DNA of 64,000 bases, from the NCBI GenBank assembly GCA_018268895.1, contig JAFDVP010000001.1:1426001-1490000 (forward strand). The letters are read 5' to 3'. The stretch's first letter is position 1, and each line of letters opens with the position of its first letter. Below are positions 51,585 through 60,722 of this stretch, piece after piece. The notes under the pieces are model-generated. The model had not been told where the DNA came from. It ran no database searches and was given only the letters and a program-made list of their open reading frames with translations. The position numbers were made by a program, and so were the translations under genes. Source of the DNA: Acidobacteriota bacterium (GTDB taxonomy: Bacteria; Acidobacteriota; Terriglobia; Terriglobales; Acidobacteriaceae).

Positions 51585-53378
51585 TCAAGCAAAGATAAGA
51601 TTGAGGATCACCAGCAGTCCCAGAACGCACCATCCCAGAGTCGCTGGCTTCTGATACCACCGAAGGTGATGCTCTACCGGCTTCGGCGTCAATGAATACA
51701 CCAGGCCAACTAGTTCCGATTCCGCTCGAGGCCTGGTCATCAGACTGACAACAACCGTGACAATCAGGTTCACCGAAAACGCAAAGATCGCCGTCCAGAA
51801 GTTCTGCGCCATGTCGCTGGGGTAGCGATGGACGATACCGATCCAGCCTCCGTGAATGCCGGGCATAGCGTCCACTGGAATCGTGAGTCCATGATGCAGC
51901 AGAGCCGCCAGCGTACCCGATACCAGTCCGGCAAATGCGCCGTGGCCAGTCGTCCGCTTCCAGAACATTCCCAGCAGAAAGGTGGCAAACAGCGGAGCGT
52001 TAACAAACGAAAAGACAAGCTGCAACGCATCCATGATGTTATTGAAGCTGGTGGCGGCATACGCTGCGGCAATTGACAGCAGAATGCCGCCGATCGTCGC
52101 CATTCGTCCCATCCAGAGATAGTGCGCATCCGTCGCCCGTTTGTTGATATAGGCCTGGTAGATGTCATAGGTCCAAACGGTATTGAAGGCTGTCACATTG
52201 CCGGCCATGCCCGACATGAAGCTGGCCAGCAGTGCCGTGAGTCCCAGCCCAAGAATGCCCGTCGGGAAGAAGTGAAGCAGCATAACCGGAATGGCGAGGT
52301 CGTAGTTATAGACGGGCTCTCCCTTGCTATCCACGATGGGCTGTCCATTCAGAGGGTTCGTCTTCTGCGGAATGATTCCATGAGGATGCTGATCGACCAG
52401 GGGAGCAGTGGCTGCCGGTCCCGCAACGACAGCCGAAGGGGCAGCAGCTACGTGCGAGGTGATGCTCACTGCAATGAGGCCGGGCAGAATCACCAGAAAC
52501 GGAAAGAACATCTTCGGGATCGCCGCAATCAGCGGAACGCGCCGTGCGGACTCTTCTGAGTCGGCCGCCATGGCCCGCTGAACGACAAGAAAGTCGGTGC
52601 ACCAGTAGCCGAAGGAGAGCACGAAGCCAAGTCCCATCGCCAGGCCCACCCACTCAACACCAAGCGTGTTCGTGCTGGCATGTGCCATTCCCCGCCATGA
52701 GTGCGTCATGGCCGCGGGAAGCGTCTGTCTGATGCCCTGCCACCCTCCAACGTTCTTCAACCCAATCCAGACAAGCGGAGCGAACCCGGCAACAATAAGA
52801 AAGAACTGCAATACCTCGTTATAGATAGCGCTGGTCAACCCGCCCAGGAAGATATACCCCAGCACGATGACCGCAGACAGAATGATGGAGACGTGAAAGA
52901 TGTAATGGTCCGGAATGATGCCATGGAACAATCCGAGGGTCTGGATGAGCAGTGCCATCGCATACATGGAGATGCCCGAAGAAAGCACCGTCATGATGGC
53001 AAACGAAAAGGCATTTACAGCGCGCGTCTTCTCGTCGAAGCGCATTCGCAGGTACTCGGGGACCGAACGTGCCTTGGAACCGTAGTAGAACGGCATCATG
53101 AAGATGCCGACGAAGATCATCGCCGGCACTGCGCCTATCCAGTAGAAGTGACTGGTATTGATGCCATACTTGGCGCCCGACGCTCCCATGCCGATGACTT
53201 CCTGTGCGCCGAGATTTGCCGAAATAAAGGCCAGTCCGCAGACCCATGCCGGAATGGACCGGCCTGCGAGAAAGAAGTCGTTCGAGGTGCGCATGTAGCG
53301 CTTGAGGGCAAAGCCAATGCCCAGAACGAAGGAAAAATAGACCAGCATGATCAGCCAGTCGACGATGGAAAGGTTCAC
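51585..53378 (-). CDS. Sodium/solute symporter (SSS family, SglT-like)
   Basis: A 597-residue inner-membrane transporter of the SSS family with about 14 helices. The first helix starts VDWLIMLVYFSFVLGIGFALKRY; the conserved substrate-sodium region reads FFLAGRSIPAWVCGLAFISANLGAQEVIGMGASGAKYG, close to vSGLT. YIFLGGLTSAIYNEVLQFFLIVAGFAPL and TDFLVVQRAMAADSEESARRVPLIAAIPKMF are also family blocks. A long soluble loop (residues about 320-370) is unusual for the group. Substrate is probably a sugar or related polyol. Translation appears to start at GTG (53378) with GGGGAA upstream. Confidence 0.92.
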   Translation of the reverse strand: MNLSIVDWLIMLVYFSFVLGIGFALKRYMRTSNDFFLAGRSIPAWVCGLAFISANLGAQEVIGMGASGAKYGINTSHFYWIGAVPAMIFVGIFMMPFYYGSKARSVPEYLRMRFDEKTRAVNAFSFAIMTVLSSGISMYAMALLIQTLGLFHGIIPDHYIFHVSIILSAVIVLGYIFLGGLTSAIYNEVLQFFLIVAGFAPLVWIGLKNVGGWQGIRQTLPAAMTHSWRGMAHASTNTLGVEWVGLAMGLGFVLSFGYWCTDFLVVQRAMAADSEESARRVPLIAAIPKMFFPFLVILPGLIAVSITSHVAAAPSAVVAGPAATAPLVDQHPHGIIPQKTNPLNGQPIVDSKGEPVYNYDLAIPVMLLHFFPTGILGLGLTALLASFMSGMAGNVTAFNTVWTYDIYQAYINKRATDAHYLWMGRMATIGGILLSIAAAYAATSFNNIMDALQLVFSFVNAPLFATFLLGMFWKRTTGHGAFAGLVSGTLAALLHHGLTIPVDAMPGIHGGWIGIVHRYPSDMAQNFWTAIFAFSVNLIVTVVVSLMTRPRAESELVGLVYSLTPKPVEHHLRWYQKPATLGWCVLGLLVILNLIFA

Positions 53379-53795
53379 GATTCCCCTTCAGAAATGCGTT
53401 CGTTTAGCTTGCTTGGGGCAACTGTAAATCGTTTATCTTCCTTCGTCTAGCGCATTTGCCGTCTCCGGTCCACGCCAGCCGCCGTTGACCTAACCTCTAC
53501 CAAAGTGGGATGGCCGGTAGAAAATTTTGCATTTCTACTGCTGTGGGAAGAAAACTCCCGGTTCCACAAGTAGCATCAGATGAGCTAAATAAGAACATTC
53601 GACAGAATGAAGGTTAGAGTGTTTCTATTTGGCGATTGTTTTTCAATCGGCATCACCATTTATTCAAATCCGCTATCACGATTTTCTGAGTGAACGAATT
53701 TGAATCTGCTTGCCCGGGGACCTATTTTGCGGATCGGCTTTTCTCCGACTCACTCGGCAAACTTATTTGGAGAAGAGTGCAGGAGGAACGCAAAC
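53379..53795. other. 417-base divergent control region, no gene seen
   Basis: The gap between the symporter (minus) and receiver gene (plus) has no family-like frame. It holds an inverted repeat gtagaaa (53517-53523) / tttctac (53532-53538) around eight bases, and a perfect cgattg / caatcg palindrome with a T-loop (53633-53649). These may be operators or leader hairpins. The last bases carry an AGGAGG ribosome site for the receiver gene. Confidence 0.45.
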
Positions 53796-54245
53796 TTGGC
53801 AGCCTCTCCGTTGGAGCAGTTGATGCCCTCACCCATGGCTATTCTGTTGGTGGACGATAACGCTGTTCAGGCTGCGATTCGGCAGACCATCCTGCGCCGT
53901 TCCGGTTACTTCGTCATCACAGCCTTGAATCCGGCACGGGCACTCGAACAGTTGCGTAATGGCGACTTTCCCGCCGAGGTCCAATTGGTCGTCACCGACC
54001 ACATCATGCCTGGGATGAGCGGGAAAGAGTTCGTCCAGCAGATCCGGCGCTTTCACCCCAGGATTCCCATCCTGGTCATCAGCGGGATGGAGGAGGCCGT
54101 CGAGGAGTACCGTGGTTTGAATGTGGAATTCCGCGTGAAGCCCCTGCCCCCGGAACGCCTCCTGGAATGCGTTCATGAGCTTGTCAGCGACATACCACCT
54201 GTCGAAGAGATCCATACCGCTCCCCCGCTGCCTCCTGCGCGATAA
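53796..54245 (+). CDS. Single-domain response regulator (receiver)
   Basis: A 149-residue receiver with no output domain. The acidic pair is Asp20-Asp21 (ILLVDDNAVQ), the phospho-acceptor Asp68 (VVTDHIMPGMSG), the Ser switch in LVISGMEEA and Lys115 in FRVKPLPPE. I start at TTG 53796 because a perfect AGGAGG (53781-53786) sits nine bases upstream; the ATGs at 53823 and 53835 are alternatives, and the frame further upstream has no support. A Pro-rich acidic tail follows the receiver. The partner kinase is not nearby. The next gene is ccmF, 70 bases away. Confidence 0.85.
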   Translation: MAASPLEQLMPSPMAILLVDDNAVQAAIRQTILRRSGYFVITALNPARALEQLRNGDFPAEVQLVVTDHIMPGMSGKEFVQQIRRFHPRIPILVISGMEEAVEEYRGLNVEFRVKPLPPERLLECVHELVSDIPPVEEIHTAPPLPPAR

Positions 54246-54314
54246 ACGGGCGCTATTCGCCTGGGCCTTTTGCTGTTTCCCCCCTGCAATTGAGAGAATT
54301 GCAGAGAGGAACCC

Positions 54315-56399
54315 ATGCGAAGCCATCCTATGCCCGAGTTCGGGAGTTTTGCGCTGCTGCTGGCGCTGGCGCTGAGTGCGTACACGCTGGTCTTTGGAGC
54401 GCTTGCGCTCTGGCGGTCACGATCGGCAACCGGCATCACAGCCGGGGGCGATGGTGCCGGACGACTCGGCGAGACGGCCCGAAGGGCAGGGATCGCCAGC
54501 TTCATTGCTCTCACCTGCGCGGCATTCGCTCTGGTATGGGCTGCCTTCACGAACGACTTCTCAGTCTCCTACATCCTTCAGCACACCAATCGCGACCTGA
54601 ATCCAGCCTACAAGTTCTCCGCACTGTGGAGCGGCCAGGAAGGTTCTCTGCTCCTGTGGGCATGGCTGCTGAGCGGCTACGGATTCGTGCTGAGGATGCG
54701 CCACAAGATCGACGTCCGTCTCTCGGCCTTCGCCTCGACGATCCTTGCCGGCATTCAGATCTTCTTTCTGCTGCTGCTGAACTTTGCGGCTCCGCCATTC
54801 GCCATTCAACCCGGCCCGCTCGCGCAAGATGGAAACGGTCTCAATCCCCTTCTCCAATACCCGGAGATGGTGATCCACCCGCCGATGCTGTACCTCGGTT
54901 ATGTCGGTTTCTCTGTGCCATTTGCATTCGCACTGGGCGCACTGATGATGCGTTATCCCGGCGAGAAGTGGATCCACATCACTCGCCGCTGGACGATGGT
55001 GACGTGGCTCTTCCTCACTTGCGGTATCTTCCTCGGCGCACACTGGGCCTACAGCGTGCTCGGCTGGGGCGGCTACTGGGGATGGGACCCCGTCGAGAAC
55101 GCCTCACTGATGCCCTGGCTCACCGGCACCGCCTTTCTGCACTCGGTCATGATGCAAGAGAAACGCGGCATGATGAAGACATGGAACGTCTGGCTGATCT
55201 TCTCGACGTTCCTGCTGACACTTCTAGGAACTGATCTCACGCGCTCTGGATTGGTCAGTTCGGTACACGCATTTGCACAATCTTCGATCGGAAGCTGGTT
55301 TCACGGCTTCATGTTGATCGTCTTCGGTATCTGCCTGTTCACCTTCTTCAAGCAGAAGGACCATCTCAAGAGCGAGAACAAGCTCGAGTCGCTGGTAAGC
55401 CGCGAATCGAGCTTCCTGTTCAACAACCTCATCCTGCTGGTGGCCTGCTTCACCGTGCTGTGGGGTACGCTCTTCCCTGTCCTGAGCGAGTATGTACAGG
55501 GATCGAAGGTCACGGTCGGCGCCCCCTTCTATAACCGGGTCAATCTTCCCATCGGCATCTTTCTGCTCTTCCTCACCGGCATCGGGCCGCTGCTGGCCTG
55601 GCGTTCGACCTCGCTTCGCTCCATTCGCCGCAACTTTATCCTTCCCGGAATCGCAATGGCTGTGTCCTTTGCCGTCTGCGTTGCATCCGGCGTTCGGCCA
55701 TGGAGCGCAGGTGACGATATGCAGGCGGAGATCTTTTCGCTGATCACCTTCACTCTCGCCGCGGGTGTCATTACGGCGATCGCGGCAGAGTTCCTGCGGG
55801 GAGCCGGCGTCGTACGCACCCAGACGGGCAAGAACCTCTTCGCTTCAACCATCTTGTTGGTACGCCGGAACACTCGCCGTTATGGTGGCTACATCGTTCA
55901 CTTCGGCATCGTCGTCATGTTCATCGGAATCGCGGGCGGAGCCTTCAACCAGTCGCAGGAGCAGGAGATGGGCTTCGGCGACACGATGCAGCTCGGGGGT
56001 TACAAGCTGGTCTGCCAGAGCTTCACGCAGGACTCGAATCCGAACTACGATACCGAATACGCCCTGCTGGACGTCTACAAGGGCAACAAGAAGCTCACGC
56101 AGCTGGCTCCGGAGCGGCGCTTCTACATCGCCAGCCAGACGACCTCGACGATGGTGGCGCTGCGCTCAACGCTGGCCGAAGATTTATATGTCATCTATGA
56201 AGGTAAGAACCCCGATACCGACAAGCCGATCATCAAGGTCTTCATCAATCCGCTGATCAACTGGATCTGGATCGGTGTCCTGATCGTTGTACTGGGCACA
56301 TTCCTTGCACTAGTGCCCAACCTCACCCGTTCGCCTGCGCGTGCGGCCGTACCGGTTCCGGTTCCTGCTATTGCGGAAGCCGAGGTCCATCATGCTTAG
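54315..56399 (+). CDS. ccmF: Cytochrome c maturation heme lyase CcmF
   Basis: A 694-residue polytopic inner-membrane protein that delivers heme to apocytochromes c. The WWD heme-handling domain reads YSVLGWGGYWGWDPVENASLMPWLTGTAFLHS. Conserved His are in EMVIHPPMLYLGYVGFSVPFAF and the later FLHSVMMQEKRGMMKTWNVW segment. NRDLNPAYKFSALWSGQEGSLLLWAWLLS is the standard N-terminal block. A soluble beta domain near 560-650 and a final helix (WIWIGVLIVVLGTFLALVPNL) match CcmF rather than NrfE-only types. AGAGG precedes the ATG. It overlaps ccmH by eight bases. Confidence 0.95.
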   Translation: MRSHPMPEFGSFALLLALALSAYTLVFGALALWRSRSATGITAGGDGAGRLGETARRAGIASFIALTCAAFALVWAAFTNDFSVSYILQHTNRDLNPAYKFSALWSGQEGSLLLWAWLLSGYGFVLRMRHKIDVRLSAFASTILAGIQIFFLLLLNFAAPPFAIQPGPLAQDGNGLNPLLQYPEMVIHPPMLYLGYVGFSVPFAFALGALMMRYPGEKWIHITRRWTMVTWLFLTCGIFLGAHWAYSVLGWGGYWGWDPVENASLMPWLTGTAFLHSVMMQEKRGMMKTWNVWLIFSTFLLTLLGTDLTRSGLVSSVHAFAQSSIGSWFHGFMLIVFGICLFTFFKQKDHLKSENKLESLVSRESSFLFNNLILLVACFTVLWGTLFPVLSEYVQGSKVTVGAPFYNRVNLPIGIFLLFLTGIGPLLAWRSTSLRSIRRNFILPGIAMAVSFAVCVASGVRPWSAGDDMQAEIFSLITFTLAAGVITAIAAEFLRGAGVVRTQTGKNLFASTILLVRRNTRRYGGYIVHFGIVVMFIGIAGGAFNQSQEQEMGFGDTMQLGGYKLVCQSFTQDSNPNYDTEYALLDVYKGNKKLTQLAPERRFYIASQTTSTMVALRSTLAEDLYVIYEGKNPDTDKPIIKVFINPLINWIWIGVLIVVLGTFLALVPNLTRSPARAAVPVPVPAIAEAEVHHA

Positions 56400-56877
56400 G
56401 AACATGACCTCACGAAGGTGGTTTCAAGGAGCAGCCGTCTGCCTGCTGGCGTTGGTCATGCTCGGCGCCGATTCCAATAACCGCTTCGGCAGACTCGGCC
56501 ATCAGATGATGTGCGTCTGCAGCTGCGGGCAGATTCTGCTCGAGTGCAACCACGTCGGTTGCCCCGACTCAGACCGCATGATCGGCGAACTGCGGCAGCA
56601 GCTGGCTGCAGGAGGCGGAGACACGGCGGTGCTGAATTGGTTCTCCGCCAAATACGGGCCAACCGTACTGGCTGCGCCCATCCGCGGAGGCTTCGATAAC
56701 GCAGCGTGGATCGCCCCCGCTGCGGTGTTTGTACTGGCCATCGTCGGCACCGGAGTGTTGATCTCGATGTGGCACAAGCGCGGCAGCTCGCGCACCGCCA
56801 TCGCTGGAGCACCCGGGTCGTCGAGTTCGCAGGGAGACTCTCTGCGCGAGCGCATTCGCCGGGAGACGGAGTACTAA
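56392..56877 (+). CDS. ccmH: CcmH/NrfF-type cytochrome c biogenesis protein
   Basis: A 161-residue membrane-anchored protein. The N-terminal CcmH domain is small and carries a Cys-rich motif, C41-V-C43-S-C45-G followed by ECNHVGC, in place of the LRCPVCQ motif of proteobacterial CcmH. This variant is known from several non-proteobacterial Ccm systems. A membrane helix near 105-125 (WIAPAAVFVLAIVGTGVLISMW) anchors it. The N-terminus TSRRWFQGAA followed by a hydrophobic stretch resembles a Tat signal. The start at 56392 overlaps the ccmF stop by eight bases, implying coupling. Confidence 0.85.
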   Translation: MLRNMTSRRWFQGAAVCLLALVMLGADSNNRFGRLGHQMMCVCSCGQILLECNHVGCPDSDRMIGELRQQLAAGGGDTAVLNWFSAKYGPTVLAAPIRGGFDNAAWIAPAAVFVLAIVGTGVLISMWHKRGSSRTAIAGAPGSSSSQGDSLRERIRRETEY

Positions 56878-57170
56878 TGGGAACCATCGCCGGTCTTGCC
56901 CTCACCATCGCGCTGTTTGCCTTCATCTTCTGGCCGGAGCGGAACCCCTTCTTCCAGGCCGACAAGACGCGCGTCGACTACCTGCGCGAACGTAAGGACG
57001 TCATCTACGACAACCTTCGCGACCTCAACTTCGAGTATCTGGCCGGCAAGTACCCTGAGCAGGACTACGCCGAGCAGCGCGCCTCACTGGAAGACGAGGC
57101 CGCAGCCGTGATCGCCGAGATGGAAGCGCTCGAACGGCGCGGGATAAGTGGGCGAGGCAGTCGCGCATAG
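56877..57170 (+). CDS. CcmI-like small membrane protein
   Basis: A 97-residue protein with one N-terminal helix (MGTIAGLALTIALFAFIFWPE) and a coiled segment RVDYLRERKDVIYDNLRDLNFEYLAGKYPEQDYAEQRASLEDEAAAVIAEMEAL. That segment has the pattern of the CcmI N-terminus (repeated charged DL-FEY-GK motif), the part that recruits CcmH. The C-terminal TPR domain of full CcmI is missing. It begins with the last base of the ccmH stop (TAATG), so it is translationally coupled. Confidence 0.8.
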   Translation: MGTIAGLALTIALFAFIFWPERNPFFQADKTRVDYLRERKDVIYDNLRDLNFEYLAGKYPEQDYAEQRASLEDEAAAVIAEMEALERRGISGRGSRA

Positions 57171-57197
57171 GCGTTTTGCTTGACGTAAACTTAACCT

Positions 57198-58517
57198 GTG
57201 ACCCGCATATCTTCCCTCTCTCGCCGCCTCGTCGCAATTGCAACCGTTGTCGCAGCGCTTGGCGCATTCGCCTCCGCCGAATCCATCACCGGCACCGTCA
57301 TCAATAAGACCACCAACAAGCCGGCCGCTGGCGACGAGGTCGTATTGATCCGTCTCGCGCAGGGGATGCAGGAGTCGACGCGCGCGAAGACCGACTCCAA
57401 GGGGCAATTCACCCTGGAGGTCCCCGATGCTGGCGTCCACCTGGTTCGCGTAACGCACGACAAGGCAAACTACTTCAGACCGGCGCCTCCAGGCACTCAG
57501 TCGGTAGAGATCGAAGTCTTCGATGCAGCAGCAAAGGTTGCGGGTGTTAGCAGCGAGGCCGATGTCATGCGCATCCAATCCGACGAGAGCGGCAAGACGC
57601 TCAGGGTCGTAGAGAACTTCTTCGTCAAGAACGAGTCGAACCCGCCGAAGACGCAGTTCGGCGACAGACCGTTTGAGTTTTATCTTCCCGAAGGCGCCGT
57701 GGTCGAAGGCTCCGCCGCGCTTGGTCCCGGTGGAATGCCGGTTCAGGCTGCGCCCGCGCCGCTCGGCGATCCCAACCACTACGCGTTCGTCTTTCCAATT
57801 CGGCCCGGTGAGACCCGCTTTCAGATCACGTATCACATCCCCTACTCCGGAACTCTCAAGCTCGCACCGAGGCCTTCGATGACAACCGACACGGTCGCCA
57901 TCATGATGCCGAAGAGCATGACGTTCAAGGCCGGCGCGTCGTCGCCTTACGCCCCAGTAACGGAGGAGATGACGGCACAAACTTATGTTGCGCGCAATGT
58001 CGCTCCCTCACAGCAGCTTGAGTTCACCGTCTCGGGCACCGGTCAGCTTCCACGCGACACGACGCAGGCCGCGGGTGGTGCACAGGGGGCTCAGGATGGA
58101 ACGCCACAGGCAGCAGGATCGTCTGCCGCTACGACAGATTCGCGGCCGGGGGGCGGCCTCGGCAATCCCATCGATCCCGAAGGAACAAACGATCCCTGGG
58201 CGAAGTACAAGTGGTGGATCCTCGGCGGACTTGGACTGGCAATGGCTGCCGGTGCGGGCATCATGTTGAAGAGTGGCAATCAGCCTGCTGTCGCCGCGAA
58301 TGCACCGCAACCAGCGTTCGCAGGACCTGTTGCGGGGGCCGGCGGCGTCCTGACCTCGCTCAAAGACGAACTGTTTGCGATCGAAACCGACAGGCTGGAA
58401 GGACGTCTAAACGAAGCGGAGTATGCTGAACAAAAGGCCGCCATCGAAGTAGTCCTCAAGCGGGCTCTCGCGCGCAAAGATCAGAATTCTCCAGGTACAC
58501 CGGGCCCTGCCGTATAA
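57198..58517 (+). CDS. Exported membrane protein with carboxypeptidase-regulatory-like domain
   Basis: A 439-residue protein of unknown function in the cytochrome c maturation cluster. A signal peptide (LVAIATVVAALGAFASAE) precedes a carboxypeptidase-regulatory-like domain (SITGTVINKTTNKPAAGDEVVLIRLAQGMQESTRAKTDSKGQFTLEVPD). A middle beta-rich segment (about 110-270) and a Gly/Ala-rich linker follow, then a single helix (WWILGGLGLAMAAGAGIML). The C-terminal tail LTSLKDELFAIETDRLEGRLNEAEYAEQKAAIEVVLKRAL looks like the CcmI-like segment of the previous gene. It probably sits in the inner membrane with its large domain outside. Translation starts at GTG 57198. Confidence 0.75.
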   Translation: MTRISSLSRRLVAIATVVAALGAFASAESITGTVINKTTNKPAAGDEVVLIRLAQGMQESTRAKTDSKGQFTLEVPDAGVHLVRVTHDKANYFRPAPPGTQSVEIEVFDAAAKVAGVSSEADVMRIQSDESGKTLRVVENFFVKNESNPPKTQFGDRPFEFYLPEGAVVEGSAALGPGGMPVQAAPAPLGDPNHYAFVFPIRPGETRFQITYHIPYSGTLKLAPRPSMTTDTVAIMMPKSMTFKAGASSPYAPVTEEMTAQTYVARNVAPSQQLEFTVSGTGQLPRDTTQAAGGAQGAQDGTPQAAGSSAATTDSRPGGGLGNPIDPEGTNDPWAKYKWWILGGLGLAMAAGAGIMLKSGNQPAVAANAPQPAFAGPVAGAGGVLTSLKDELFAIETDRLEGRLNEAEYAEQKAAIEVVLKRALARKDQNSPGTPGPAV

Positions 58518-58528
58518 GGGACTGACTG

Positions 58529-59383
58529 ATGAATACCTTCAAATCGACGCTCCTGCTGGTTGTCCTCACCGTCTTTCTGATCTTTATCGGAGACCGATTT
58601 GGCGGACGCAACGGGATGGTCATCGCCTTTGTCCTGTCGGTGGTCTTCAACTTCGCCACCTACTTCTTCTCCGACAAGCTGGCACTCTCCATGTACCGCG
58701 CGCAGCCCATCACGCGGGAGCAACTGCCACGCGTGTATAGCGTTGTCGAAAAGCTCGCGGCCAGGCAGGGGCTGCCGATGCCGAAGGTTTACGTGATTCC
58801 CAGCGAAAGCCCAAATGCTTTTGCGACAGGGCGTAACCCGAACCACGCTTCGGTTGCAGTCACTCACGGCATTCTTGAGCTGCTGGATGATGAGGAACTG
58901 GAAGGCGTCCTGGCGCATGAACTTGGGCACGTAAGGAACCGCGACATCCTGACCAGTTCCATCGCAGCGACGTTGGCCGGAGCGATCACGATGGTGGCGA
59001 GGATGGGATACTGGGCATCGCTCTTCGGCGGCTATGGCGGACGCGACGATCGCGACCGCAGCGGCGGCGGGTTGAGCGGCCTCTTCATGATCATCCTAGC
59101 GCCGATCGCGGCGACGCTGATCCAGCTTGCTATTTCCCGCTCTCGCGAATACGAGGCCGACGCTACCAGCGCCAAGGAGACCGGCAACCCCTACGCTCTG
59201 GCTCGCGCGCTGCAGAAGCTCGATGCCTACTCCAGACGCATTCCCATGCAGGCGTCTCCTGCGACTGCGCATCTGTTTATCGTGGCTCCTCTACTTGGCA
59301 GTGGAGGCATCGCAAATCTATTCTCGACGCATCCTCCCATCAAAGAGAGGATTCGGCGGCTTATCGGAAGGGACATGGTCTAG
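58529..59383 (+). CDS. htpX: Heat-shock membrane metalloprotease HtpX
   Basis: A 284-residue zinc protease of the inner membrane that degrades misfolded membrane proteins. The catalytic motif is His130-Glu131-x-x-His134 ([14 protein letters not shown]), and the third ligand Glu is in [14 protein letters not shown]. Two N-terminal helices and the [35 protein letters not shown] block match the family. The end [15 protein letters not shown] is typical. Its stop shares one base with the next gene's GTG start. Confidence 0.95.
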   Translation: MNTFKSTLLLVVLTVFLIFIGDRFGGRNGMVIAFVLSVVFNFATYFFSDKLALSMYRAQPITREQLPRVYSVVEKLAARQGLPMPKVYVIPSESPNAFATGRNPNHASVAVTHGILELLDDEELEGVLAHELGHVRNRDILTSSIAATLAGAITMVARMGYWASLFGGYGGRDDRDRSGGGLSGLFMIILAPIAATLIQLAISRSREYEADATSAKETGNPYALARALQKLDAYSRRIPMQASPATAHLFIVAPLLGSGGIANLFSTHPPIKERIRRLIGRDMV

Positions 59384-59901
59384 TGCTGGAAAAGTTTCTT
59401 CGGGCTCTGCGGTTGCTTGCCATCGTGGTGTGGGTCGGCGGGCTGATGTTCTTCGCCTTTGTTCTAGCGCCGGTGGCGTTCAGCCGCCTCAGTAGTCCAC
59501 ACCAGGCCGGACTCGTGGTCGGCGGAACATTGCATATCCTGCATTGGATAGGCCTGACCGGCGGGGCGCTCTTTTGTATCGCAAACGCTATCCTGTGGTT
59601 TCGCGCCGAGGTCCCAGCGCGAGTAGGCTTCGCCATCTCCACAGCGCTGACCTGCATTATGCTGGCCGTCACAGCGTATTCGCAGTTTCACATCCTGCCC
59701 GCGATGGAGCGCGACCGCGTGACCGCCGGTGGCGAGATCGAGACAGCCGACATCCTTCTCCCGGCGCGAGTCGATTTTGAGAGGCTTCACGTTCTTTCGG
59801 AACGCCTTGAGGGACTCGTGCTCTTCTGCGGTCTCGGGGTCGTGCTGGTGCTGGCCCGAGAGTCGCAATGGCCCGAGACAGGTAAAATCAAAGAGCTATG
59901 A
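59383..59901 (+). CDS. DUF4149 membrane protein
   Basis: A 172-residue protein with four predicted helices: RLLAIVVWVGGLMFFAFVLAPVAF, LHILHWIGLTGGALFCIANAILWF, VGFAISTALTCIMLAVTAYSQFHILPAM and LEGLVLFCGLGVVLVLA. The block HILHWIGL and the VWVGGL N-terminus agree with the DUF4149 family of unknown function. It begins at GTG 59383, one base overlapping htpX, so it is coupled to that gene. No ribosome site other than the coupling is seen. Confidence 0.82.
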   Translation: MLEKFLRALRLLAIVVWVGGLMFFAFVLAPVAFSRLSSPHQAGLVVGGTLHILHWIGLTGGALFCIANAILWFRAEVPARVGFAISTALTCIMLAVTAYSQFHILPAMERDRVTAGGEIETADILLPARVDFERLHVLSERLEGLVLFCGLGVVLVLARESQWPETGKIKEL

Positions 59902-59993
59902 GCGATGGAGCCATTGCAGAAGCAGCTTCCCTTCCCAGCGGTCATCCCGTGAAAGGCGTCCGCACGCATCTGCGCGACTGGACTCAATAGACG

Positions 59994-60722
59994 ATGCCCA
60001 CACTCTGGTTGAGCGTGACGCTCGGAGTTGTTGCTGCGCTCGCGGACTATCTTGGCGGCGTTTTGCTGGTACGGCGCTCTCCCTCCGCGCGTTCGCTTCG
60101 CTACTTCGTCGCACTTGGCGCTGGCTTCATGCTGGCGGCCGCCGTGCTCGAGATGGTTCCCGAAGGGCTTGCCCTGAATCCTCGGTGGGCTCCATTGCTG
60201 GTTCTTTTGGGCTACTGCGGAGTTCATCTGCTCGAACACACACTGGTCCCGCACTTTCACTTCGGTGAAGAGACGCATCACGACGAGCTTCTCTCCGCAC
60301 GGACGAGCTACTCCGTACTGCTCGGCCTGGCCGCACACACCTTCTTCGACGGTATCGCCATCGGCTCTGGCTTCGTTCTCTCGCACTGGCTAGGGTGGGT
60401 GATGTTTATCGCGGTCTTTCTGCACAAGCTTCCTGAAGGCTTCACCGTCGCCAGCGTGATGCTCGCCAGTGGCCGAGGAAAACGCGCCGCGCTCAACTCC
60501 GCGATGTTCCTGGGTGCAATGACACTGGCTGGTGTGCTCGTCATCAACTTTCAGCCTGCTTGGGTGCGGGCCGGCATGCCCCTCTCGGCAGGAGTAACAG
60601 TTTATGTGGCCGCAACCGACCTGGTTCCCGAGGTCAACCGCGAACCGGGTATCCGCATGGCGCTCGTCTTTTTTGCAGGAGTCGCCATCTTTTTCCTTCT
60701 CAAGATGTTGAGTCCCATCTAG
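59994..60722 (+). CDS. ZIP-family metal transporter
   Basis: A 242-residue membrane protein of the ZIP family, which imports zinc, iron or other divalent metals. Metal-site helices are LGLAAHTFFDGIAIGSGFVLS (His and Asp/Glu ligands) and FIAVFLHKLPEGFTVASVMLASG (HKLPEG, the ZIP signature). A His-rich loop (VPHFHFGEETHHDELL) lies between helices, as in many ZIP proteins. The chain has about eight helices. It follows the DUF4149 gene by 92 bases, and its stop overlaps the stop of the convergent NHL gene. Confidence 0.9.
   Translation: MPTLWLSVTLGVVAALADYLGGVLLVRRSPSARSLRYFVALGAGFMLAAAVLEMVPEGLALNPRWAPLLVLLGYCGVHLLEHTLVPHFHFGEETHHDELLSARTSYSVLLGLAAHTFFDGIAIGSGFVLSHWLGWVMFIAVFLHKLPEGFTVASVMLASGRGKRAALNSAMFLGAMTLAGVLVINFQPAWVRAGMPLSAGVTVYVAATDLVPEVNREPGIRMALVFFAGVAIFFLLKMLSPI

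Noticed and set aside
53511..53532. Possible sigma-54 promoter (TGGCC ... TTTTGCAT) before the receiver gene
   Set aside because: The GG-to-GC spacing is several bases too long for sigma-54; the match is to the inverted repeat gtagaaa/tttctac instead.
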